6,626 nt of DNA from Bacteroidota bacterium (GTDB lineage Bacteria > Bacteroidota > Rhodothermia > Rhodothermales > Bin80). A program made the position numbers and the translations under genes. Under the pieces are notes generated by a model, which saw nothing but the letters and a program-made list of their open reading frames with translations, was not told the DNA's origin and searched no databases. Positions 1 to 5,896 of this stretch are shown here, one piece after another. The stretch is taken from NCBI GenBank assembly GCA_026702635.1, contig JAPPBZ010000271.1, positions 1 to 6,626 of the forward strand, read 5' to 3'. Within the stretch, counting starts at the first letter, position 1. The number at the start of each line of letters is the position of its first letter.

Positions 1-58
1 GCATGTATGAAGCCCGCCGCCAGCGTTCGTCCTGAGCCAGGATCAAACTCTCCGTAGT
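1..58 (-). rRNA. rrs: 16S ribosomal RNA, 5' end only (partial)
   Basis: Read on the minus strand, the first bases match the start of bacterial 16S rRNA. The universal 27F site AGAGTTTGATCCTGGCTCAG is complete at 51-32 and is followed by the conserved GACGAACGCTGGCGGC stretch. By analogy with E. coli, where this site begins at base 8, the mature 5' end should lie near position 58. The rest of the gene lies beyond the left edge. The fragment is too short and conserved to name a genus. The exact mature end is estimated. Confidence 0.97.
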
Positions 59-120
59 TAGAGATTTTGAACTTTTTATGTGAGCACTTATAGCACACTC
101 TTCCTGACTAAATTTGGATT

Positions 121-143
121 GGCTGTTCCATAACAGAACAACC
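121..143 (-). other. rRNA leader hairpin nearest the 16S gene
   Basis: The arms GGTTGTTC and GAACAGCC form an 8-bp stem with one G-U pair in minus-strand RNA, closing a 7-base loop. It sits between boxA and the 16S start. A role in leader folding or precursor processing is plausible but inferred. Confidence 0.45.
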
Positions 144-146
144 GGA

Positions 147-169
147 TCCTTGTCTGAATCGACAAAGGA
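147..169 (-). other. Second rRNA leader hairpin
   Basis: On the minus strand TCCTTTGTC and GACAAGGA pair around the loop GATTCA with one bulged base. It directly precedes the 121-143 hairpin, so the leader between boxA and 16S holds two adjacent stems. The function is not shown by the sequence; it may be a ribonuclease processing or folding element. Confidence 0.4.
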
Positions 170-187
170 CTCGCTATACTCTCAACC

Positions 188-199
188 TGTCAAAGAACT
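188..199 (-). promoter_or_regulatory. boxA antitermination element of the rRNA leader
   Basis: The minus strand reads AGTTCTTTGACA, very close to the E. coli rrn boxA TGCTCTTTAACA. In the family, boxA RNA binds NusB-NusE and makes polymerase resistant to Rho-dependent termination in untranslated rRNA operons. It lies about 130 bases before the expected 16S 5' end and just after a short hairpin, which is the usual boxB-boxA order. Confidence 0.75.
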
Positions 200-202
200 G
201 TG

Positions 203-220
203 CCTGCCCCAAAAGGCAGG
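203..220 (-). other. boxB-like hairpin preceding boxA
   Basis: CCTGCC and GGCAGG form a perfect 6-bp stem around a 6-base loop (TTTTGG in the minus-strand RNA). It lies three bases upstream of boxA in the direction of rRNA transcription, which matches the boxB position of rrn leaders. Function is assigned by position only. Confidence 0.55.
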
Positions 221-388
221 AGTACCAACGTACGGAATTTTTTTGATTAAAACAAATCTGTGAGAATCCCCGTTTTACTTTTTTTTCCGTGCTATAAAAC
301 GTGGCACCAGATCCTGCGGTGACGCGTAAAACCGGAAGTTGAAAACAGGGAAAGAACAGACTGGCTAAGCAGTAATTCCGCTATGCTG

Positions 389-475
389 ATCATAGCAAAG
401 ACCGCGTCTAACTGTGCCAAAAAATCCGTTGTTCCCAAAATTTCCCGTTTTTGTGATTTTTTTTTATTTTTTTCC
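389..475 (-). promoter_or_regulatory. Candidate rRNA operon promoter with A-rich upstream tract
   Basis: On the minus strand TTGGCA (420-415) and TATGAT (394-389) resemble -35 and -10 boxes, but the 20-base spacer is long for a sigma70 promoter. Such wider spacing is closer to the Bacteroidota pattern, although the TAnnTTTG -7 motif is absent. Upstream (475-436) is a strongly A-rich stretch of the kind that acts as an UP element at rRNA promoters. An inverted repeat GCTATG-CTGAT-CATAGC (380-396) overlaps the -10. A second -10-like TTATAG (297-292) has no good -35. The promoter is not firmly located. Confidence 0.3.
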
Positions 476-484
476 TGAGTCCCT

Positions 485-1234
485 GTGAAACGCCTCCCTC
501 TACGGAAGAATCCTTACCTCAAATGGGGCGCAGCACTGCTGATAGTGGTGTTTTTTGCACTATACCTCACGGTTGACCAAGTCATCATGCCTCGAGTCAC
601 GCGCCAGAGTGAGGTGGTTTCCGTTCCTGATTTTCGGGGCATGCCCATTTCTGAAGCTCTTTTGGCGATTGATTCTGTCGGACTTGTATTTGGCGACACC
701 ACTTCTCGTATCGGGCCGGACAGTCTGCAGGGCTTGGTTGCGGTTCAAACCCCACGCCCAAGTGCATCCGTAAGGCCTAGGCGACGAATCTATCTCTCCA
801 TCTATCGTGGATTAGAACAGGATGTAGTCGTTCCTGATGTGAGCACACAATCCCGCCGCAATGCGCGGCTGGCGTTGAGGGCCGCGGGCCTGATCGTCCA
901 CGAAGAGCCTGATACAATCCCCAGCCCCGATCCTGGTGCGGTGACTCGCACGGACCCAGTCGCGGGATCTCTTGTTCCCCGGGGGGACAGCGTCACGGTC
1001 TGGTATGGGCGCGGCTTAAACCGGAACCGACTTGTCGAAGTGCCTAACGTGGTCGGGCAGCACCATCATACAGCTGACAGCCTGCTTCGCGCTTTGTTTT
1101 TTTGGCCTCGCTTACTGGGTCAGGAGGGAGATCCCGACAATCCCCTGATTCTACGACAGTCCCCTGAACCGGGAGAACTCTCGCCGGAAGGATCGGACAT
1201 CCGCTTGTTTACGACTGCCGATTCCTTGGATTAG
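485..1234 (+). CDS. Membrane-anchored protein with three PASTA domains
   Basis: The 249-residue product begins with a short basic cytoplasmic tail and one hydrophobic segment (about residues 14-30). Three PASTA repeats follow outside the membrane: about 45-108 (VPDFRGM), 113-177 (VPDVSTQ) and 183-243 (VPNVVGQ). Each has the family pattern of a VPD/VPN opening, a helix and a closing P-x-G/R segment before a final strand. PASTA domains are known to bind peptidoglycan fragments or serve as spacers in Stk1/PknB kinases and penicillin-binding proteins. Here no kinase or transpeptidase domain is attached, so it is a stand-alone PASTA protein, probably tied to cell-wall sensing or synthesis. The start is GTG at 485; no Shine-Dalgarno is visible, and the two T runs (457-473) lie just before it. 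It diverges from the 16S gene. The fold is clear, the role inferred. Confidence 0.9.
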   Translation: MKRLPLRKNPYLKWGAALLIVVFFALYLTVDQVIMPRVTRQSEVVSVPDFRGMPISEALLAIDSVGLVFGDTTSRIGPDSLQGLVAVQTPRPSASVRPRRRIYLSIYRGLEQDVVVPDVSTQSRRNARLALRAAGLIVHEEPDTIPSPDPGAVTRTDPVAGSLVPRGDSVTVWYGRGLNRNRLVEVPNVVGQHHHTADSLLRALFFWPRLLGQEGDPDNPLILRQSPEPGELSPEGSDIRLFTTADSLD

Positions 1235-1440
1235 AGATTAATGGCGGCGGCGAATCTTCAAACTGATCGCATCTTTAGGGTTGTGGAACTCAAGGGGACC
1301 CCGGCTGGCGACCATGCAAGAAATCCGACTGCCGAATGGATATGGCAATCCCTGAAGACTAGGTTGTCGGTCCGTTCATGCACTAGCAGAGACAATGACG
1401 CGTCAAAAGGCCCCTACATACCTCTGATACGATTCGATGC

Positions 1441-1469
1441 CCAGGTCCTAAAGATTAGCACGGACTTGG
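1441..1469 (+). terminator. Weak hairpin between convergent genes, possible terminator
   Basis: CCAGGTCC and GGACTTGG form an 8-bp stem with one G-U pair in plus-strand RNA, around a 13-base loop, followed by ATTTA. It lies in the gap between the PASTA gene and the convergent pyrR-like gene, two bases beyond the latter's stop. The T tract is short, so a terminator role is only possible. On the minus strand the stem has an A-C mismatch and no U run. Confidence 0.3.
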
Positions 1470-1471
1470 AT

Positions 1472-1945
1472 TTACTCGGTGAGGTACACCGATAGGCCCT
1501 CTTCTGCATCCACATCTACACGCTCGCGGTATTTGGTTTGCAGCTTGCGTCCGACATAATCAGGTTGCAACGGCATTTCGCGATGCCCACGGTCTATGAG
1601 AACCATTAACTGAATTCGGGCTGGCGATCCCATTTCACATACAGCTGCAACCGCGCGGTGCGCCGTTCGACCCGTGTAAAGAACGTCATCAACAATGACC
1701 ACTACCTTCCCGGTCACATCCTCTGGTTTTTGGCTTGGATCCTCTAAATCCAGCGGAACAGGAACCACACTGCGCCCTGCGATCTCGCTGATGTGTCGTG
1801 CAAGGGCTTGGGCCACAAGAATTCCCTTCGGCACGATCCCGAACAGAATCAAACCTTCGGTGCCCTGATTCCGCTCGTCCACTTCACAGGCGAGACGTGC
1901 AAGTGTTCGTTCAATCCGCTCTTTACCAAGAATCAGTGTGCGCAT
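1472..1945 (-). CDS. pyrR: PyrR-like uracil phosphoribosyltransferase / pyrimidine regulator, short form
   Basis: The 157-residue product is a type I phosphoribosyltransferase. The PRPP-binding loop VVIVDDVLYTGRT is at about residues 82-94, and LIDRGHRE (116-123) followed by PDYVG (128-132) is the PyrR signature. PyrR enzymes convert uracil and PRPP to UMP; in some bacteria they also bind pyr mRNA to regulate pyrimidine synthesis. The protein is about 20 residues shorter than usual PyrR. The loss falls between the GRSVVPVPLDL stretch (57-67) and the PRPP loop, where the family normally carries a YRDDL-containing flexible segment. The usual TRG of the pyrophosphate loop reads PKG (39-41). It starts 12 bases after the FN3-like gene and is probably co-transcribed with it. 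No pyr biosynthesis gene is visible nearby. Family assignment is firm; whether it regulates RNA or is only an enzyme is open. Confidence 0.88.
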   Translation of the reverse strand: MRTLILGKERIERTLARLACEVDERNQGTEGLILFGIVPKGILVAQALARHISEIAGRSVVPVPLDLEDPSQKPEDVTGKVVVIVDDVLYTGRTAHRAVAAVCEMGSPARIQLMVLIDRGHREMPLQPDYVGRKLQTKYRERVDVDAEEGLSVYLTE

Positions 1946-1957
1946 AAACGGGGCACA

Positions 1958-2359
1958 CTAATTCTGAAACATCGCCTTGATACTACCCCAGCTTCGTGGA
2001 ATAGCTGTGGGCGTATAGTTCACTTTTCTCTCCGCTATCCGCTGCCGCAGACCATTGGTCAGTACCGCCTCCAAGCGATAATCAACGGTCGCCGCCGGTG
2101 ACTTGTAGACCTTGTCGTCGCGTACCCTGTACGGGGTGTTCACACCATGCACGGAGATATCGGCAATTCTCGAAAAGTCCTCTGCCTGGCCAGACTTCCG
2201 ATAGAGTTCGTACGTACTGACATCTGTCTCCTCCTGTGCTTCCCAGGTAACCGTGATCACCCCCGCATCGAACTCCGTGTTAAAATAACGGAGTCGAACC
2301 GACAAGAAGCTGGACGCAATCAGGAAAACCGCTGCCAATAAAAACAATGAAACGCGCAT
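1958..2359 (-). CDS. Small exported or anchored protein with one fibronectin-III-like domain
   Basis: From the ATG at 2359 the product has 133 residues. It begins with a hydrophobic stretch (about 3-19) without a clear cleavage site, so it may be a signal peptide or an anchor. The rest looks like one FN3-type beta-sandwich (about 30-115): ITVTWEAQEETDVSTYELYRK near the start, with the W and Y/LYR positions typical of FN3, and YRLEAVLTNG near the end. Such domains usually mediate protein contacts at the cell surface. An upstream in-frame TTG at 2371 would add four residues; ATG was preferred because the signal then starts MRVSLFLL. It is the first gene after the promoter at 2492-2520, and pyrR follows after 12 bases. 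The function is unknown. Confidence 0.75.
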   Translation of the reverse strand: MRVSLFLLAAVFLIASSFLSVRLRYFNTEFDAGVITVTWEAQEETDVSTYELYRKSGQAEDFSRIADISVHGVNTPYRVRDDKVYKSPAATVDYRLEAVLTNGLRQRIAERKVNYTPTAIPRSWGSIKAMFQN

Positions 2360-2380
2360 ACACGCCTGCAATTACTCTGG

Positions 2381-2396
2381 AGGGAATTCGTTCCCT
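2381..2396. repeat. Perfect inverted repeat with TTCG loop
   Basis: AGGGAA-TTCG-TTCCCT is a 6-bp perfect stem with a TTCG tetraloop on the plus strand; the loop is CGAA in the minus-strand leader RNA. It lies 22 bases upstream of the FN3-like ATG, inside the predicted 5' leader, so it could influence translation of that mRNA. No U tract follows on either strand, so it is not a standard terminator. Confidence 0.35.
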
Positions 2397-2439
2397 TTGC
2401 TCAGGAACTCCATACTCCTATACACCAGAAGGCTGTCCT

Positions 2440-2456
2440 GTAACCAATCCGGTTAC
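2440..2456. repeat. Inverted repeat in the FN3/pyrR leader
   Basis: GTAACC-AATCC-GGTTAC is a perfect 6-bp inverted repeat with a 5-base spacer. It lies about 30 bases downstream of the predicted start of the minus-strand transcript. It could be a leader hairpin or a DNA operator; the sequence does not decide. Confidence 0.35.
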
Positions 2457-2491
2457 CCTTTACCGGGTTCTTCATGCATTGTTCGGAGGCT

Positions 2492-2520
2492 AATATACGC
2501 CGCGAATCTCTTGTTAACAA
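2492..2520 (-). promoter_or_regulatory. Promoter of the FN3-like/pyrR unit
   Basis: On the minus strand the -35 box TTGTTA (2520-2515) and the -10 box TATATT (2497-2492) are separated by exactly 17 bases. They match the sigma70 consensus at 4 of 6 and 5 of 6 positions. Transcription would begin near 2485, leaving a leader of about 125 bases before the ATG at 2359. It points at the two-gene unit and no other gene intervenes. Confidence 0.55.
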
Positions 2521-2522
2521 GA
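2509..2522. promoter_or_regulatory. 14-bp palindrome, operator-like, over the -35 box
   Basis: TCTTGTTAACAAGA is a perfect 14-bp palindrome with no spacer. It fully covers the -35 box of the minus-strand promoter, the position expected for a dimeric repressor site. The regulator is not in the window. Confidence 0.45.
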
Positions 2523-2744
2523 CCCTTTGGAGAATACTGCCTCCGTTCATGGGTTTCTTCCAGTCTCGTTGCTTGCACGGGACCCCATGGATTGTCGGCT
2601 GCCTGCGATTCCATGCCTTTGCTGCTGCGAAGACAGGTATTGTCGGCTCAGCTCAGATAAAGGACGCTTGAGCTCTTGGCTATCACGAAACATGCCTCTC
2701 ACTTGCACGGTTGGATCTGAATCCAGGCGGTCACTCACAGCGAT

Positions 2745-2759
2745 CAGGTTGCGAACCTG
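2745..2759 (+). repeat. Inverted repeat just before the GH18 start codon
   Basis: CAGGTT-GCG-AACCTG is a perfect 6-bp stem with a 3-base loop ending eight bases before the ATG at 2768. In mRNA it would fold across the ribosome entry region, where no Shine-Dalgarno is seen. It may dampen translation or be a protein site. Confidence 0.35.
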
Positions 2760-2767
2760 CATGGCCC

Positions 2768-3811
2768 ATGCGATTCAAGGCCCAAGCCTTCTCAATAGTC
2801 CTCCTCCTTGCCTACTTCGGCTGCTCGCCGGTCGTTGACCCGGAGGTGCAGCCAAGCTGCGCCGGCACCTTCGAGGGCAAGACATTCGCGCATCACGTGA
2901 TTGGCTTCTATCCTGCCTATAGACATGACATAACACCCGTCTCTCGGATCCGGTGGGATATGCTCACGCGCGTGATTTATGCTTTTGCCATACCACGCGC
3001 TGACGGATCGCTTGACACTAGCCGGTTGACACAGATCAGCGCATTGGTGTCGACTGCACATGCGCACGGTGTGGAAGTGTACGTTTCGGTGGGAGGTGGA
3101 GGCAGTTCAGAGGGTCTTACTGCCCTGGCTGCAAACGACGACACCCGCAGGATTTTCGTAGAGACGGTCAGCCAATATCTGGAGACGCACTGCCTCGACG
3201 GAGTTGACATCGACTGGGAGCATTGGACCAAGGACAACGCCAACCTGCCGGTGGCTTCGGAAAAGGCGAGCCTGGTCGCCTTGCTGCAGGATTTACGGAC
3301 TGCTTTGGACGGCCCGTAGATATCTCTGGATGTTTATCCTGGAGACTGGTTCGGTCGGCACTACGAAGATGTGCATCCGCTTGTGGACTATGTGCATGTG
3401 ATGGGCTACGACTTCTCTGGACCGTGGTCAGCGCCGGGGCCGCATTCCTCATTCGAACAGGCCATCGGTTCAGGATCCTCAGCCTCCTCGACGGGTCTTG
3501 CGTATTGGACGAACTACCGCAGTTGGCCGAAGAACAAGATCGTGCTTGGCGTGCCGTTCTACGGCCGGGATTTTGACGACCGAGGAGGCGCGGGCATCAC
3601 CTATCGAGACATCGTCGCCCGACATTCTGATGCACCGGGCATGGACCGGGTTGCGAACATCTATTACAACGGAGTGCAGACGATCACCGACAAGACTCGT
3701 TACGCGATTGACAATGGCCTCCCTGGAGTAATGATCTGGGAGATTGCGCAGGATACTGAGGATCCGGCGACGAGCCTGCTCCATGCTATTGATGCCGTGG
3801 CGAATCCCTAA
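2768..3811 (+). pseudogene. GH18 chitinase-like lipoprotein, interrupted by an in-frame TAG
   Basis: The frame from ATG 2768 to TAA 3811 encodes a glycoside hydrolase family 18 protein, broken by TAG at 3317-3319 (codon 184). Before the stop are a lipoprotein-type signal with Cys at residue 19, the SVGG strand motif (107-110) and the catalytic DGVDIDWE motif (144-151), with Glu151 as acid/base. After it, in the same frame, come MGYD (212-215), GVPFYGRDF (262-270) and GVMIWEIAQD with the conserved Trp at 324. GH18 enzymes cleave chitin or other GlcNAc-containing chains by substrate-assisted catalysis. Apart from the stop no frame shift is needed and no domain is missing, so the lesion is recent, a sequencing error, or read through. 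An upstream frame extension to 2711 is unlikely because the signal begins at 2768. A restart at GTG 3371 would lack the catalytic motif. GH18 identity is certain; the exact substrate is not. Confidence 0.85.
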
Positions 3812-3883
3812 CTCGCAGGCAGCAGCAGACAACGGGGCCGACCATAGTTCATACAGCAATATACCGAAGCACGAACATGTAGG

Positions 3884-3964
3884 ATCGTTGCCGGCGGACA
3901 ACGATGGGAACGGCAATTGTAGAGTCCGGGTTGGACTCGGGAAAGTTTTCGCCGGGAAATCCCG
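3884..3964 (+). other. Three successive inverted repeats upstream of the oxidase operon
   Basis: The 262-base gap 3812-4073 holds no convincing gene but has a cluster of perfect inverted repeats: ATCGTTG/CAACGAT (3884-3905, 8-base loop), GAGTCC/GGACTC (3922-3938, 5-base loop) and CGGG/CCCG (3953-3964). They lie 110-190 bases before the operon's first ATG. Possible roles are a terminator region for the GH18 gene, a structured mRNA leader, or operators. None is followed by a T run, and no clear promoter was found between them and the ATG. Confidence 0.4.
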
Positions 3965-4073
3965 CTGTGCGCAACCATGACGACCTCATTGTGGTTAGCG
4001 GAGTTTGGGACATTCCCATTGTTTCTGGTGCCTAAAAATGGGGTTCACGCCCTGCCTCTAAGTAATTTGAAAG

Positions 4074-5381
4074 ATGATGTTGCGTTTCACTTTGTTTCTC
4101 TTACTCGTATCCCTTCCCGATGTATCTGTAGCCCAATGGACTACCGAAAATCCCGGCAGTGACAATGTGACGGTCCTGGGACATATTCCATTAGGGCCAC
4201 GACTCAGCGTTGCTGACCTTGACATGGAGCAGGAGTTGTCGCGTCCCTTTGTATATGTCTCCCGAATGGTCTATGGAGATGAGGGGGACAAAGGTACCGA
4301 CATCATTGACATCTCTGACCCTACAAATCCAAAAGTGATCTACCGTTGGAGAATTGAGGAACAGGATTTGCACCTGAGGACGGGAGGAATGGACGTAAAG
4401 TACTTCAAGTGGAAGGATCGCTATTATGTTGTACAATCTCTTCAATTTGGTGCTGGCGGCCCCAATAATGACTTGGGAGCCGTGATCCTAGATGTGACTG
4501 GCCTGCCCGACTCCTCCCAGGTCCGGGAAGTTGCTAGAATTCGGGAGCCGGAATTACCTGGCGGATTCCACAATATTTTTGTCTACGCCCATTCAAATGG
4601 ACGTCCCCTATTGTTCAGTACGGTTTCCGGTCCCTTTGCGCATGTATATGATCTAGGGCATATCGTTGAAGGAAACCTGGATATGGGGCTGATCGCTCGT
4701 GTCCCCATCCCCGAAACCCCGCTCGGCCGTGGTCGTGCACGAGGATATCACGACTTCTACGTCGGGTATCACACGGAAACGGGTCAGGACCGCTTCTACG
4801 GGGGAGGGCTTGGGGGATACTTCGTCTACAATATCACGGACCTGCAGCAGCCCGAACTGCTGGTGACTCTAACAGGAATTAGCGGAGTTCGCAATGGACA
4901 CACCTTCACCCCGTCCCCGGATGGGCGATATGTGATCGCCGAAACCGAATACCGCTATGCTCCGCTTCGCATTTTCGATCTAAAGCCGGCCCTGGACGGC
5001 AACGTGTCCAACATCCGCAATCCGATCAGTGCCTGGACAGCAGATTGGCGTAATCTGGTTCACAACCACGAAGTCCGCTGGCCATATGTCTTCGTGTCTG
5101 GTTATCTGGATGGATTGCAGGTCTTTACGCTCACGGACCCACACAACCCGGCCACCGTAGCCTATTACGACACCTATCTTGGACCACCGAATACAGACCG
5201 GTATCCGGTTTTTAATGGGGCTTTTGGCGTAGACGTGCGGAATGCCGACGGCTTAATTGTGATCAGCGACATGTCCACCGGTTTTTGGACCTTCCGTATG
5301 GATGGGTTCCAGGGATGGCATGGTGACGACTGGGATGTCCCTAATATTTCCAGCGTTCAGGCCTGGGATCGCCTGCAATGA
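4074..5381 (+). CDS. Exported LVIVD-like beta-propeller protein
   Basis: The 435-residue product has a typical signal peptide (about 1-20, ending VSVA before Gln21). The rest is built from repeated beta-blades like those of LVIVD-repeat proteins: DIIDISDPTNPKVI (76-89), AVILDVTGLPDSSQV (136-150), FVYNITDLQQPELL (250-263), LRIFDLKPALDGN (298-310) and LQVFTLTDPHNPATV (348-362). Each is a hydrophobic strand followed by an Asp/Thr-Asp-Pro turn. Histidines recur at similar blade positions (GFHNIF 166, GYHDFY 226, NGHTF 276, HNHEV 330-332). It lies first in an operon and its stop overlaps the next start as ATGA. A binding or scaffold role, or a metal-dependent oxidase role like the distantly similar SBP56/methanethiol oxidase propellers, is possible. 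No enzyme motif is certain. Two adjacent ATGs occur; 4074 is used. Confidence 0.8.
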   Translation: MMLRFTLFLLLVSLPDVSVAQWTTENPGSDNVTVLGHIPLGPRLSVADLDMEQELSRPFVYVSRMVYGDEGDKGTDIIDISDPTNPKVIYRWRIEEQDLHLRTGGMDVKYFKWKDRYYVVQSLQFGAGGPNNDLGAVILDVTGLPDSSQVREVARIREPELPGGFHNIFVYAHSNGRPLLFSTVSGPFAHVYDLGHIVEGNLDMGLIARVPIPETPLGRGRARGYHDFYVGYHTETGQDRFYGGGLGGYFVYNITDLQQPELLVTLTGISGVRNGHTFTPSPDGRYVIAETEYRYAPLRIFDLKPALDGNVSNIRNPISAWTADWRNLVHNHEVRWPYVFVSGYLDGLQVFTLTDPHNPATVAYYDTYLGPPNTDRYPVFNGAFGVDVRNADGLIVISDMSTGFWTFRMDGFQGWHGDDWDVPNISSVQAWDRLQ

Positions 5382-5893
5382 TTTCGATTGCCTTCCTTCT
5401 TTTGGCGCTCTTGACGTTGCCCTCTGGTGTGTTGCCGACGAACACCTGTACGGACGAGTACTACACAATTAACCTTGTCCCGACTCGCCGCGTTCCCGCT
5501 GCGCACCAAGCGGAAGGAGTTGCAAAACTTTCTTTCGCCCCCTCCCCATTTGGTGTTGCTCTGGATTCAAAGGGGAATTATCTTTACAATGTCTCTCTCC
5601 AAGTAAACCGCCTAGAGCTCGTAGAAGGGCACGAGTACACGGTATGGCTTTCCACTCCTGACTTGAAAAGCATATCTCGACTCGGGCGCCTCTCTGATGA
5701 TGGCCAGGTGGCTGGTCAGGTCTCCTGGAGTAAATTCCTCGTGATTATTACCCTTGAGCCAGCCGGAGGCACCTCCACACGTTGGACGGGACCCGTGGTT
5801 ATGCGGGGGCTTTCCCGCAGTGGCCTCATGCACACGATGGCAGGACATGGCCCATTTGAACAGGAACCGTGCACTGTCTACGGTTACTATTAG
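5378..5893 (+). CDS. Small exported protein resembling the RskA C-terminal domain
   Basis: The 171-residue product starts with a signal peptide (about 1-20). Its central part resembles the C-terminal extracytoplasmic domain of anti-sigma-K factors (RskA type): EYTVWLSTPD (86-95), a polar stretch around SDDGQVAGQ, then IITLEPAGGT (123-132) and TGPVVMRG (137-144), like the family's VTLEPxGGS...PTGPVV ending. It has no anti-sigma N-terminal domain and no transmembrane helix beyond the signal, so it is probably not an anti-sigma factor. Cys24 and Cys165 could form a disulfide. The segment GLMHTMAGHGPF (149-160) concentrates Met and His and might bind copper. It overlaps the propeller gene by four bases and is followed after three bases by the oxidase, so translation is likely coupled. 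The domain match is from memory of the family and is moderate; the function is unknown. Confidence 0.7.
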   Translation: MISIAFLLLALLTLPSGVLPTNTCTDEYYTINLVPTRRVPAAHQAEGVAKLSFAPSPFGVALDSKGNYLYNVSLQVNRLELVEGHEYTVWLSTPDLKSISRLGRLSDDGQVAGQVSWSKFLVIITLEPAGGTSTRWTGPVVMRGLSRSGLMHTMAGHGPFEQEPCTVYGYY

Positions 5894-5896
5894 CCC

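Larger units (their letters stand above)
2372..2767. other. Intergenic region with divergent control elements, no convincing gene
   Basis: This 396-base gap separates the minus-strand FN3/pyrR unit from the plus-strand GH18 gene. It carries a minus-strand promoter, a 14-bp palindrome and several short inverted repeats, listed separately. It also has weak direct repeats: ATTGTCGGCT at 2591 and 2639, and CTTGCACGG at 2572 and 2702. Open frames on both strands here have no signal peptide or recognisable motif and overlap each other, so none is called. No tRNA was seen. Confidence 0.6.

Noticed and set aside
457..473. T runs read as a plus-strand intrinsic terminator
   Set aside because: No GC-rich stem precedes them and no plus-strand gene lies upstream; they fit better as an A-rich element for the minus-strand rRNA promoter.
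1241..1495. 84-codon plus-strand frame directly after the PASTA gene
   Set aside because: It starts six bases after the stop, which looks like an operon, but the protein has no recognisable motif or signal. It also contains the 1441-1469 hairpin and runs into the end of the convergent pyrR gene.
2360..2485. PyrR-responsive attenuator in the leader of the FN3/pyrR unit
   Set aside because: The leader has short inverted repeats but no terminator with a U run and no recognisable PyrR-binding loop sequence.
2397..2838. Several overlapping plus-strand frames and one minus-strand frame (2547-2762) in the gap before GH18
   Set aside because: They overlap in different frames, lack motifs or signal peptides, and cross the promoter and palindrome region or the GH18 signal peptide.
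3317..3319. Pyrrolysine or other programmed amber decoding in the GH18 gene
   Set aside because: No supporting stem-loop or pyl gene is visible, and GH18 enzymes are not known to need such a residue; simple mutation is more likely.
3977..4162. 61-codon plus-strand frame before the propeller gene
   Set aside because: It has no motif and overlaps the signal peptide of the propeller gene in another frame.
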